In this document: positions 20,646 to 29,250 of the stretch, one piece after another
Numbering within the stretch: the first letter of the stretch is position 1
How the letters are laid out: each line of letters starts with the position of its first letter
Assembly (NCBI RefSeq): GCF_017832355.1
Contig: NZ_JAFIBY010000001.1
Coordinates: forward strand, 310,001-374,000
DNA length: 64,000 nucleotides
Direction: 5' to 3'
DNA from: Serratia sp. PL17
GTDB taxonomy: Bacteria > Pseudomonadota > Gammaproteobacteria > Enterobacterales > Enterobacteriaceae
Notes under the pieces: model-generated
What the model was told of the DNA's origin: nothing
Seen by the model: only the letters and a program-made list of their open reading frames with translations
Databases searched by the model: none
Translations under genes and position numbers: made by a program

Positions 20646-21034
20646 AAATCTGTTGCAGGGATCGAGTGACTGTAATGGATAATCCTTCCCCAATACTTTT
20701 GCAATGAAAATGAAATTCTTACTCTATTGCAAGAGCCTCTCCGAGCTTTTTATTTTACTTATATCCTTATTTAAATGAATCACTTTTGAAGCTACCAATT
20801 TTAAAATCGTACGTTCTGAGTCCTTTGGATCGAAAGATATTGTTGGGTTTTATTTCTATCTTACAGTCTGTAACTAATTGTATTTTATATTTATTTTTAT
20901 TTTTATTTGCTCGCATTGACAATGATAAACCTATGAACTTTACTCAGTTTGGTTGCCTTGATATTTTTGATGGCACCATTTTTATATATTTATGGCTTCT
21001 TAACAGCATTACCTATATCTCGTAGGGGGATTCT
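20646..21034. other. Long leader region before slaA
   Basis: No supported gene; a 79-codon TTG frame in it has no ribosome site. The region is AT-rich and contains one good promoter match (separate entry) and the slaA ribosome site AGGGGGA at its end. Confidence 0.5.
20916..20944 (+). promoter_or_regulatory. Candidate slaA promoter
   Basis: A perfect -35 hexamer TTGACA, 17-base spacer and TTTACT (4 of 6 to TATAAT), 90 bases upstream of the slaA ATG. This implies an untranslated leader of about 80 bases, common for abundantly made S-layer mRNAs. Confidence 0.45.
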
Positions 21035-24025
21035 ATGTCGGGGTTAGCTTATCAGCAACAAGCCGCAGCTATTCTTTATGCCGTATTGGGAACTAAAGCC
21101 TCAGTTTCGGCTTTTGATCAGGTCGGGGCTCAACTTGAGAGTGGTACTCTTACTGCCAATGCATATGTTCAAAATCTGTTATCTTCCTCGCAGGGACTAT
21201 CATTATTCCAGGGGAAATCTACTTCGGACGTTGTTCAGACTATTTATTCTAATGTTTATGGTCAACCGCCTTCATCTTCGGAGTTATCAAGCCTTTTAGC
21301 GTTAGGTTCACTCCCTACTATTTTGTCATCAATCGTTACTAATCTTCTTGATTACAGTGGTTTTGATTCAGTTCAAGTTGCAGCCCAAAATACGTTTACG
21401 AATACTATCAATACTATTCTTTACCCATCAGTAAATTCTGCAGCAGCTCCTGGTGCTGCTGATGTGCAGGGGCTTTTCTACGTTTTCGGCATGGGTACAA
21501 CGACAGATGCTTTAAATACTTATGGTGCTGCTATTGCATCGGGGGCACAGACGGTTACTGATGTTGCTACCGCAATCATAAATTCAAGAGCCTATCTCTC
21601 AGGTATTAATAACTCTGATTTTGTAGCGCGACTTTTCACTAGTGGTTATCAACGTTCTCCTACACAGACTGAATTAAATCAATATGTTAATGAATTGTTA
21701 TCAGGTGCATCGAGGGCTCAAGTTGCTTTAGAAGTCATTGCGACATTGAAAGGAACAGTTGCTCCTGCTGATGCAGCTGCACAGTCTCATTTTAACGGGG
21801 CTATTACCGTATATAATCCAGGCCAGCTCGCTGGATTAGTGTATCAAGAACAGGTTACATCTATTTATTTAGCTGTTCCGGATCGTGCTATTGATGCTTC
21901 TGGTGTTGATCCTTACTCAAAAAGTCTTGCGGCAGGACAGACATTTAATAGTTTAATTAGCACGTTGTTAGCTTCGTCAGAATTTCAGCGTAAAGGTGCC
22001 CAGCTTAATGGTAATGACTTTATACAACATGTATATACAGCTGTACATGGTACCGCAGCTACCGATGCACAATTAGCTATTTACAATGGCCTCTCATCAA
22101 AGTCATTGATTGTTAGCGCCATTATTAATGATCTCCGTACTTCTGTTGCTACAGATAATACGTCTTTGACACAACAGCATGCTTTTGAGTATGACATCGG
22201 TACAACTCTACTCTACAAAACGGCAGCGACACTTTCAGTCACTGCTGGCGGTGGTAATGCCACGGGAACTGTTAATACCGGCAACAGCCATGTACTGAGC
22301 AATGCGGAAACTGCGGTACTTAGTAACGCTGTGCTTAATGCTGGCGCAGTTGCGGCTGTAAACCTGCAGTTTGCCGATCATCTGGCGAACCTGACCATCA
22401 ACGGCACTAGTGCCGCAACGGTTAACTTATCGAGTAATGGTGTTAACCCGGGTGTAGATATTACCGTAAACAACGGTAATGTCATTCTGAACGCCAGCTC
22501 CGGTTCAGATGATGTGGTTGTTACTTCGACCGCCAATATTGCCACCGGTACCGGTCAGTTTAACCTTGGTGCGGGTAACGATAGCCTGTCGTGGGCGGGT
22601 AATGGGGTGGCGAACGCTGCTAACACGGTAGCGAACACCATCAAAGCCGATGGCGGGTCAGGTATTGACTCCATTTCCGCCAACTTTATCACCAAATCTG
22701 TGGTGACTAACCAAAACGCTTTGGGTATTCGTACCAGTGCTGTAACCAGTAACGCTAATAACTTCTCGAATTTCGAGCAGATTGACCTGACGGGTTACAT
22801 TGGTAAATCTGTTGGTACCCTGATTACCACGCCATTGATTGGTTCACCGACTACGACCAGTGTAACGACGCCGATACATGTCTTCGATTTTGGTTTAACC
22901 AATGGGACAGCTACGGTTGAAGGGACAACTGGAGGGACCGTGACTCAAGGTGCTGCGGCGACCAACCTGGGCGCACAGGGCTTTGTTATTTCCGGTTTGG
23001 CCAATGCCAGTGTGATTAACGCTGCTGGCGGCACTGCTGCACAATTGGAAGTAAAAGGGGACGCAACCTCTGCGAGTACCTTGAGCTTCACTTTTGTCCA
23101 GAATGCGACTGACCATTTCAATATTAACTTTGATGCGGTGAGTTCTGCGAACGTGAATGCGGGTGCTATCAGCTTGAACAGCAGCAGTAGCGTATTGCTG
23201 GGTACTGCGTTGGGTACGGTAAATATTGCTTCTGGCGGTACGGGTTCGTTTAGCAACATTATGTCTCTGGCGGGTACCAACGCACAGGTTCAGACGATCA
23301 ATGTCACAGGTGACCATGCTCTGAATTTAGCGGTAGGTAGCGGTTTCAGTAATGTGCGTGATATCAATGCGTCCACCAATACCGGTGGCCTGAATCTTGA
23401 TTCAAGCCATGCGGGTACCGGTGATGGTATCATCGTGCAACTGCTGAATGCTCTGCCATTGAGTGCAGTAACTACTGCGCTGTTAACCCCACTGCTGAAT
23501 ACTCTGGGCTTGAATGGTTACCAACTTACGGTTGAAGGTTCGACAACTGCGGATAGTTTCAACATATTGGGCAATACTACGTTGACTGGCGGTGCAGGTG
23601 CAAATACGTACGACCTCAAGTCCAGTAATACCCAGGCAGGCGTTACCATTACTGACTTCAGCACCGCGAAGGATAAGATTGTCGATGCCGCATCTGGTTT
23701 GACTCTGTCCAATACCGGGACTGCTGTTGGGGACTATGGTACTCGTTCGGCCGATACTTTAGATGCCTTGTTAGGGTCATTAGTCGGTGGTTTGACTACC
23801 GGTGTTGTAGGGCTGCTGGGCGGTATTCTCGGCCTGAGCAACCCGAATTCACTGACCTCTAAAGTTGGTGTGGCGTCGGTGGTGTTCAGCGGTACGGGCA
23901 ATAATGCTGATTCCTATGTGATTATTGATAACAACAATAACCACACATTGGATGCTAACGACACTGTTGTCTATTTGACAGGTCAAAACCATCAGCAACT
24001 GGTAGACAACCTGCATTACGCATGA
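21035..24025 (+). CDS. slaA: SlaA-like S-layer protein secreted by type I exporter
   Basis: 996 residues (S. marcescens SlaA is about 1000), with no cysteine seen and no N-terminal signal peptide, as expected for a type I substrate. The first ~390 residues hold three tandem ~130-residue DUF4214-like repeats; their matching cores are SDVVQTIYSNVYGQPPSSSE, SDFVARLFTSGYQRSPTQTE and NDFIQHVYTAVHGTAATDAQ. The remainder is Ala/Gly/Thr/Asn-rich beta structure (NLTINGTSAATVNLS, GTGQFNLGAGNDSLSW) with RTX-like GGAGANTYDL near residue 855. A C-terminal export region follows (VVFSGTGNNADSYVIIDNNN). lipBCD lies directly downstream. DNA composition changes near 22.2 kb, in step with the domain boundary. 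Confidence 0.88.
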   Translation: MSGLAYQQQAAAILYAVLGTKASVSAFDQVGAQLESGTLTANAYVQNLLSSSQGLSLFQGKSTSDVVQTIYSNVYGQPPSSSELSSLLALGSLPTILSSIVTNLLDYSGFDSVQVAAQNTFTNTINTILYPSVNSAAAPGAADVQGLFYVFGMGTTTDALNTYGAAIASGAQTVTDVATAIINSRAYLSGINNSDFVARLFTSGYQRSPTQTELNQYVNELLSGASRAQVALEVIATLKGTVAPADAAAQSHFNGAITVYNPGQLAGLVYQEQVTSIYLAVPDRAIDASGVDPYSKSLAAGQTFNSLISTLLASSEFQRKGAQLNGNDFIQHVYTAVHGTAATDAQLAIYNGLSSKSLIVSAIINDLRTSVATDNTSLTQQHAFEYDIGTTLLYKTAATLSVTAGGGNATGTVNTGNSHVLSNAETAVLSNAVLNAGAVAAVNLQFADHLANLTINGTSAATVNLSSNGVNPGVDITVNNGNVILNASSGSDDVVVTSTANIATGTGQFNLGAGNDSLSWAGNGVANAANTVANTIKADGGSGIDSISANFITKSVVTNQNALGIRTSAVTSNANNFSNFEQIDLTGYIGKSVGTLITTPLIGSPTTTSVTTPIHVFDFGLTNGTATVEGTTGGTVTQGAAATNLGAQGFVISGLANASVINAAGGTAAQLEVKGDATSASTLSFTFVQNATDHFNINFDAVSSANVNAGAISLNSSSSVLLGTALGTVNIASGGTGSFSNIMSLAGTNAQVQTINVTGDHALNLAVGSGFSNVRDINASTNTGGLNLDSSHAGTGDGIIVQLLNALPLSAVTTALLTPLLNTLGLNGYQLTVEGSTTADSFNILGNTTLTGGAGANTYDLKSSNTQAGVTITDFSTAKDKIVDAASGLTLSNTGTAVGDYGTRSADTLDALLGSLVGGLTTGVVGLLGGILGLSNPNSLTSKVGVASVVFSGTGNNADSYVIIDNNNNHTLDANDTVVYLTGQNHQQLVDNLHYA

Positions 24026-24080
24026 GTGTAAGCACTGCAGGGTAATAGTTTCTAAAGAAACTGTTATTTATTAAATAATA

Positions 24081-24108
24081 CGGGGAGGATATTCTCCCCG
24101 TTTTTTTT
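24081..24108 (+). terminator. Intrinsic terminator between slaA and lipBCD
   Basis: A 7-bp GC-rich stem CGGGGAG / CTCCCCG with a 6-base loop and eight T residues. A strong stop here with read-through would make far more substrate than exporter, the usual arrangement in type I secretion operons. Confidence 0.85.
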
Positions 24109-24413
24109 AATTTGTGATCAGCATCATTATCTATACGTTATTCCTTTCCTTCGTAATTCCCCTTGTGTTCCTCATGTCTTTTATCTTGTTGTTTTTTCTT
24201 ATTTTAGTTGGCATCACTTCGCTGGTTTTTTTTCGTGTTCTACCTTGCTGATATGTGCTTTCTCTACCTATAGTTAAAAAAAGTATCTGCAGTCTCGAGC
24301 ATGTTTGGGGAGTCTTCTTTAGGATTTTCTTTATTTTCATTATTTTTTAAGAATTTCCTTAGAGGTAATTGATGCGGATTGGGCTGACAGTGCACATGAT
24401 GTAAGGGCAGAAA
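24109..24413. other. Spacer before lipB
   Basis: About 300 T-rich bases between the slaA terminator and lipB. No supported gene or clear promoter was recognised; only the AAGGG ribosome site at the right end stands out. Confidence 0.4.
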
Positions 24414-26180
24414 GTGAATCAATTTATACCGCGTAATGAAATTGCGGATGTTATACGGACACGTACCAAAGTCTTTTGGACCGTTGGCATATTCACCGCA
24501 TTTATTAATTTGTTAATGCTTGTTCCTTCAATCTATATGCTCCAGGTGTATGACCGGGTGCTCCCATCACGCAATGAGATCACGTTGCTGATGTTGACGC
24601 TGATTATGCTGGGAATGTTCGGCATGATGGCGTTGCTGGAGTATGTGCGCAGCATGGTGGTGATTCGCATCGGCAGCCAATTGGATATGCGATTAAATAC
24701 ACGGGTTTACACCGCTGCGTATGAGTCTAATCTCAAAAATGGTTCCTCTGACGCAGGGCAAATGCTCGGTGATTTGACCACCGTACGGCAGTTTCTGACG
24801 GGCAGCGCGTTATTTGCTTTTTTCGATGCACCCTGGTTCCCGATTTATCTGCTGGTGATTTTCCTGTTTAACCCTTGGTTGGGTCTGTTCGCGCTGGTTG
24901 GTTCACTGCTGCTGATCGCGCTCGCCGTGGTCAACGAGATGGTATCGAAAAAGCCCCTGGCTGAAGCTAGCAAGCTCTCGATCATGTCCTCAAGCTTGGC
25001 TAGCACCAATCTGCGTAATGCCGAAGTGATCGAAGCATTAGGCATGTTGCCGAACTTAAAAGGCCGATGGTTTAACCTGCATCAGCGTTTCTTGAATAGT
25101 CAGCGTATAGCCAGTGAGCGCGCTACTACCGTAACCTCAATCACTAAGTTCGTTCGCCTTTCTCTACAGTCTCTCGTGCTGGGGTTGGGCGGCTGGTTGG
25201 CGATTGACGGCCACATCACTCCGGGCATGATGATTGCCGGCTCGATTCTGATGGGGCGTACGCTTGCTCCTATCGAGCAGGTCATTAACGTCTGGAAAAG
25301 CTGGAGCTCGGCCAAATTATCTTATCAGCGATTGGTAAAATTGCTGGATAAGCACCCACCGCGCGGTATGGGCATGTCCTTGCCACGGCCGGAAGGGATT
25401 GTCTCTGTAGAAGGGGTGACGGCCACACCTCCGGGATCGAAGGCGGATGCGGTATTACATAATGTCAGCTTTGCCATTCAACCGGGTGATGTGTTGGGGA
25501 TTATCGGCCCAAGTGCTTCCGGTAAGTCAACGCTGGCGCGTTTGCTCGTCGGTATCTGGCCGGTTAGCGAGGGTATCGTGCGGCTCGATAATGCCGACAT
25601 ATACCAATGGAACAAAGACGAACTGGGGCCCTATATCGGTTATTTACCGCAGGATATTGAGTTGTTCGGTGGCACTATCGCCGAAAATATCGCGCGGTTT
25701 AACGAACTGGACGCAGAAAAGGTCATCGAGGCCGCTAAACTGGCCGGCGTGCATGAGCTGATACTCCGTTTTCCAAACGGTTATGACACGATCATCGGCA
25801 GCGGTGGGGCGGGATTATCCGGCGGGCAAAAACAACGTATTGGTTTGGCGCGCGCACTGTATGGCGATCCGTCCCTGGTCGTACTGGACGAGCCTAATTC
25901 CAATCTTGATGATGCCGGTGAAAAAGCGCTGAATCAGGCAATACTGTTCCTTAAACAGCGTAATAAAACGGTGATTCTGATTACTCACCGTACCAACTTG
26001 CTGTCGATGACCAGCAAGCTATTGCTGTTAGTGAACGGCACCGTCAATGCATTTGGCCCTACGCAGCAGGTATTGCAAGCGCTGAGCAATGCGCAAAAGG
26101 CGCAAACCCCGCAGCAAGCGGTGCGTGCAGTCAATTCCGAGCCGGACGAAGGCAATATCCCAAAAACTCAAATTAATTAA
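24414..26180 (+). CDS. lipB: LipB-like type I secretion ABC ATPase/permease
   Basis: 588 residues from a GTG start with AAGGG upstream. An N-terminal six-helix ABC membrane domain ([40 protein letters not shown]) lacks the C39 peptidase domain, as in PrtD/LipB/HasD exporters of RTX proteases and SlaA. The nucleotide-binding domain has Walker A GPSASGKS (365-372, Lys371), signature [15 protein letters not shown], Walker [13 protein letters not shown] and switch ILITHR. It powers one-step export across both membranes with LipC and LipD. Composition is GC-rich again, unlike the DNA left of mid-slaA. Confidence 0.92.
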   Translation: MNQFIPRNEIADVIRTRTKVFWTVGIFTAFINLLMLVPSIYMLQVYDRVLPSRNEITLLMLTLIMLGMFGMMALLEYVRSMVVIRIGSQLDMRLNTRVYTAAYESNLKNGSSDAGQMLGDLTTVRQFLTGSALFAFFDAPWFPIYLLVIFLFNPWLGLFALVGSLLLIALAVVNEMVSKKPLAEASKLSIMSSSLASTNLRNAEVIEALGMLPNLKGRWFNLHQRFLNSQRIASERATTVTSITKFVRLSLQSLVLGLGGWLAIDGHITPGMMIAGSILMGRTLAPIEQVINVWKSWSSAKLSYQRLVKLLDKHPPRGMGMSLPRPEGIVSVEGVTATPPGSKADAVLHNVSFAIQPGDVLGIIGPSASGKSTLARLLVGIWPVSEGIVRLDNADIYQWNKDELGPYIGYLPQDIELFGGTIAENIARFNELDAEKVIEAAKLAGVHELILRFPNGYDTIIGSGGAGLSGGQKQRIGLARALYGDPSLVVLDEPNSNLDDAGEKALNQAILFLKQRNKTVILITHRTNLLSMTSKLLLLVNGTVNAFGPTQQVLQALSNAQKAQTPQQAVRAVNSEPDEGNIPKTQIN

Positions 26181-26233
26181 GCTGTGAACTTGCCGGCGGC
26201 GCTGAGGCGCTGCCTGCAGTCAAAGGAGTTGGT

Positions 26234-27565
26234 ATGTCTACGCACATTGGCGAGCCGCAAGACTCGTATTCAGAACAAATCCCACAGGATGAGCGGCGCT
26301 TTACCCGCATGGGGTGGTTAGTGGTTGGTCTTGGTCTGTTTGGTTTTTTCGCATGGGCAGCATTTGCGCCACTGGATAAAGGGGTCGCGTCACCCGGCTC
26401 GGTCACCGTTTCTGGCAATCGCAAAACGGTACAGGCACCGGCCAGCGGTATCATCAAAAACATTGCAGTTAAAGAAGGCGACAAGGTTAAAGCGGGCGAG
26501 GTGTTGGTGCAATTGAGTCAGGTACAGGCTCAGGCACAGGTTGATTCTCTTCGCGATCAGTATTACACCACATTGGCCACTGAAGGCCGTCTGCTTGCTG
26601 AACGCGACGGTTTAAGTAAGGTCACTTTTTCCCCCGTTTTCGAACAAATCCAGGCTCAGCCACGCGTAGCCGAAATCATCGCATTACAAACGCAGTTATT
26701 TTCGTCTCGTCGCCAAGGGCTACAAAGCGAAGTTGATGGCTATAAACAGTCTATGGACGGTATGCGCTTTCAACTGAAAGGCTTGCAGGATTCTCGGGTT
26801 AACAAACAGATCCAGCTTTCCAGCCTCCGTGAGCAGATGAACAGCATGAAGCAATTAGCCGCGGACGGTTATTTACCGCGTAACCGCTATCTGGAAGTGC
26901 AGCGTCAATTTGCGGAAGTGAACAGCAGCATTGATGAAACCGTCGGACGAATTGGTCAGGTACAAAAACAGCTGCAGGAGTCTCAGCAACGGATCGATCA
27001 GCGGTTTGCCGACTATCAGCGTGAGGTCAGAACCCAACTGGCACAGACTCAGATGGACACCAGCGAGTTCAGAAACAAGCTGGAAATGGCGAATTTTGAT
27101 CTTGGTAATACGGCTATCACTTCGCCGGTGGATGGCACCGTCGTCGGATTGAATATCTTTACTCAGGGGGGCGTCGTGGGAGCGGGTGACCACCTGATGG
27201 ACGTTGTACCCAGCCAGGCTACTCTGGTGGTTGATTCTCGCCTTAAGGTAGAGCTGATTGACAAAGTGTACAACGGGTTGCCGGTGGATTTGATGTTTAC
27301 CGCTTTCAACCAGAACAAGACCCCGAAAATCCCGGGGACGGTGACATTGGTTTCTGCCGACCGATTGGTGGACAAAACCAATGGCGAACCCTATTACCAA
27401 ATGCAGGTTACCGTTTCCCCAGAGGGCATGAAATTGCTCAGTGGGGAAGACATTAAACCCGGTATGCCTGTTGAGGTCTTTGTGAAGACCGGTTCGCGTT
27501 CACTGTTAAGTTATCTGTTTAAACCTATTTTGGATCGCGCTCATACTTCATTAACCGAGGAATAA
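26234..27565 (+). CDS. lipC: LipC-like membrane fusion protein
   Basis: 443 residues. One membrane segment at about 26-46 (MGWLVVGLGLFGFFAWAAFA), a lipoyl-type half-motif (RKTVQAPASGIIKNIAVKEG), a long coiled-coil hairpin region from about 90 to 275, and the closing beta-barrel region (ITSPVDGTVVGLNIFTQGGV). Typical HlyD/PrtE periplasmic adaptor joining LipB to the outer-membrane LipD. 53 bases after lipB. Confidence 0.92.
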   Translation: MSTHIGEPQDSYSEQIPQDERRFTRMGWLVVGLGLFGFFAWAAFAPLDKGVASPGSVTVSGNRKTVQAPASGIIKNIAVKEGDKVKAGEVLVQLSQVQAQAQVDSLRDQYYTTLATEGRLLAERDGLSKVTFSPVFEQIQAQPRVAEIIALQTQLFSSRRQGLQSEVDGYKQSMDGMRFQLKGLQDSRVNKQIQLSSLREQMNSMKQLAADGYLPRNRYLEVQRQFAEVNSSIDETVGRIGQVQKQLQESQQRIDQRFADYQREVRTQLAQTQMDTSEFRNKLEMANFDLGNTAITSPVDGTVVGLNIFTQGGVVGAGDHLMDVVPSQATLVVDSRLKVELIDKVYNGLPVDLMFTAFNQNKTPKIPGTVTLVSADRLVDKTNGEPYYQMQVTVSPEGMKLLSGEDIKPGMPVEVFVKTGSRSLLSYLFKPILDRAHTSLTEE

Positions 27566-27567
27566 TT

Positions 27568-28944
27568 TTGATTCAATTTAAACGACAGGTTGCTGGCCTT
27601 ACTATCAGTACCCTCTTGTTTGCGATATCTGCGCCGGTTCATTCGATAGGGATAATAGACGCATATTCGCTGGCACTTGAGAAAGATCCGACCTTCCGGG
27701 CGGCAATAAAAGAGAAAGAAGCGGGAGACGAAAACGAAAACATCGGCAGGGCAGGGCTGCTGCCGAAGGTATCACTTAATTATCAGAACTCACCGAGAAA
27801 CTGGCAGACGCAGAAGTATCCGGCGAGTGACTTTTTTGGCAATGTGAGCGAAGTGACTCAACGGCAGCAGTACCGCAGTTATTCCAGTTCGGTAACGCTG
27901 ACGCAGCCGCTGTTCGACTATGAGGCTTATGCGCGTTATAAGGCTGGTGTGGCGCAGACCTTGATGTCTGACGAACGCTACCGCGGCAAGTTTCTGGACT
28001 TGGCGGTACGGGTGATCTCTGCCTATGTTGAAGTGGCTTATTCCAAAGACCAAATCGCTTTGGCTTCAGCGCAAAAGGCGGCTTATAAAGAGCAGTTGGC
28101 ACTGAACGACCGTTTAATGAGTGCAGGGGAAGGCACCATTACTGACGTTTCTGAAACTCAGGCTCGCTATAGCTTGGCAGAAGCCCAGGAGATTGAAGCG
28201 CGCGATGCGTTAGATTCGGCTCAGCGTGAGCTCGAGGTCATTATTGGCGTGCCGCTCAACCAACTGGATGAGGTACAGGTCTTGCGTCCTGGGAAATTCC
28301 AGGTAGCCCCATTGATTCCTTCAAAGTTTGAAGAGTGGCAAAAAATCGCTCTCGAAAATAACCCTATGCTGGCTGCATCGCGTCACGGCGTTGATGCAGC
28401 GAAGTATGAAGTAGAGCGTAACCGTGCAGGCTTCATGCCGCAGGTGCAGCTTTATGCTTCACACTCGGAAAACGACTCCAGTAGCGATAATACGGTCAAC
28501 CAGAAGTACCGCACCGACAGTATCGGTGTGCAGGTAAGTATGCCGATCTATGCCGGCGGCGGCGTTTCCGCCTCGACTCGCCAGGCGGCGGCACGATATG
28601 GCCAAGCGATGTATGAAATGGATACGCAAGTCGGCAGTACGCTGAACGATCTGCGTAAACAATTCAATCTGTGCATCAGCAGTCGAGCAAAGTTGGCTGC
28701 ATACGAACTGGCGGTTAAATCAGCGACCACGCAGGTAACGGCAACACGTCAAAGTGTCTTGGCGGGGCAGCGCGTTAACGTTGATGTGCTCAATGCAGAA
28801 CAACAACTCTACAGCGCCCAGCGTGACCTGGCTTCGGCCAAGTACACCTACATAAAATCCTGGATCACATTGTTGAGCGATTCGGGAACGCTGGATGAAA
28901 AGGATGTTAAGCGCGTAGCGCAGTATTTTGCTGCAAATCGCTGA
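27568..28944 (+). CDS. lipD: LipD-like TolC-family outer-membrane protein
   Basis: 458 residues from a TTG start two bases after the lipC stop; GAGGA lies upstream, so translation is probably coupled. The signal peptide ends at about APVHS. Two outer-membrane-efflux repeats follow (IIDAYSLALEKDPTFRAAIK; ALENNPMLAASRHGVDAAKY), with TDVSETQARYSLAEAQ and RVNVDVLNAEQQLYSAQRDL, as in TolC/PrtF. It forms the outer-membrane duct of the exporter. Confidence 0.92.
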   Translation: MIQFKRQVAGLTISTLLFAISAPVHSIGIIDAYSLALEKDPTFRAAIKEKEAGDENENIGRAGLLPKVSLNYQNSPRNWQTQKYPASDFFGNVSEVTQRQQYRSYSSSVTLTQPLFDYEAYARYKAGVAQTLMSDERYRGKFLDLAVRVISAYVEVAYSKDQIALASAQKAAYKEQLALNDRLMSAGEGTITDVSETQARYSLAEAQEIEARDALDSAQRELEVIIGVPLNQLDEVQVLRPGKFQVAPLIPSKFEEWQKIALENNPMLAASRHGVDAAKYEVERNRAGFMPQVQLYASHSENDSSSDNTVNQKYRTDSIGVQVSMPIYAGGGVSASTRQAAARYGQAMYEMDTQVGSTLNDLRKQFNLCISSRAKLAAYELAVKSATTQVTATRQSVLAGQRVNVDVLNAEQQLYSAQRDLASAKYTYIKSWITLLSDSGTLDEKDVKRVAQYFAANR

Positions 28945-28991
28945 ACAGATTGGCTGAAATAGGTTGAATGCTTTGCATGAGTATTTATCTG

Positions 28992-29019
28992 AAAGAGCAG
29001 CTCTGAGCTGCTCTTTTTT
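28992..29019 (+). terminator. Intrinsic terminator after lipD
   Basis: A perfect 11-bp stem AAAGAGCAGCT / AGCTGCTCTTT with a 3-base loop and a run of six T. It ends the lip operon 48 bases after lipD. Confidence 0.9.
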
Positions 29020-29250
29020 GTCCCAATACGTTATGTTAGCAACAAGTAGTGCTCTTCCCATTGCCTTCAACACTGATTTTTCAGTATAGGTTACCAATAT
29101 ATGTATGGGCATGTGTCGGCTTAGGGAAGAGTGCGTTTTAACGCGATTGTAACTTTTTGTGTGTAATTGTATGACTTTTATAATGGTGGGTCAGCAGTCT
29201 CTAAGCAGTACTCTCATTTATAAGACAGATGACTGGGTAAAGGGTTAACA
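29020..29250 (+). promoter_or_regulatory. manC promoter region
   Basis: After the lip terminator no gene is seen before manC. A perfect -10 TATAAT at 29179-29184 has TTGTGT (29157-29162) 16 bases upstream, giving a ~65-base leader. Thus manC-manB probably has its own promoter rather than depending on the JUMPstart operon. Confidence 0.5.

Noticed and set aside
20786-21025. 79-codon hydrophobic frame upstream of slaA
   Set aside because: TTG start without a ribosome site, AT-rich DNA that produces such frames by chance, and it covers the candidate slaA promoter.
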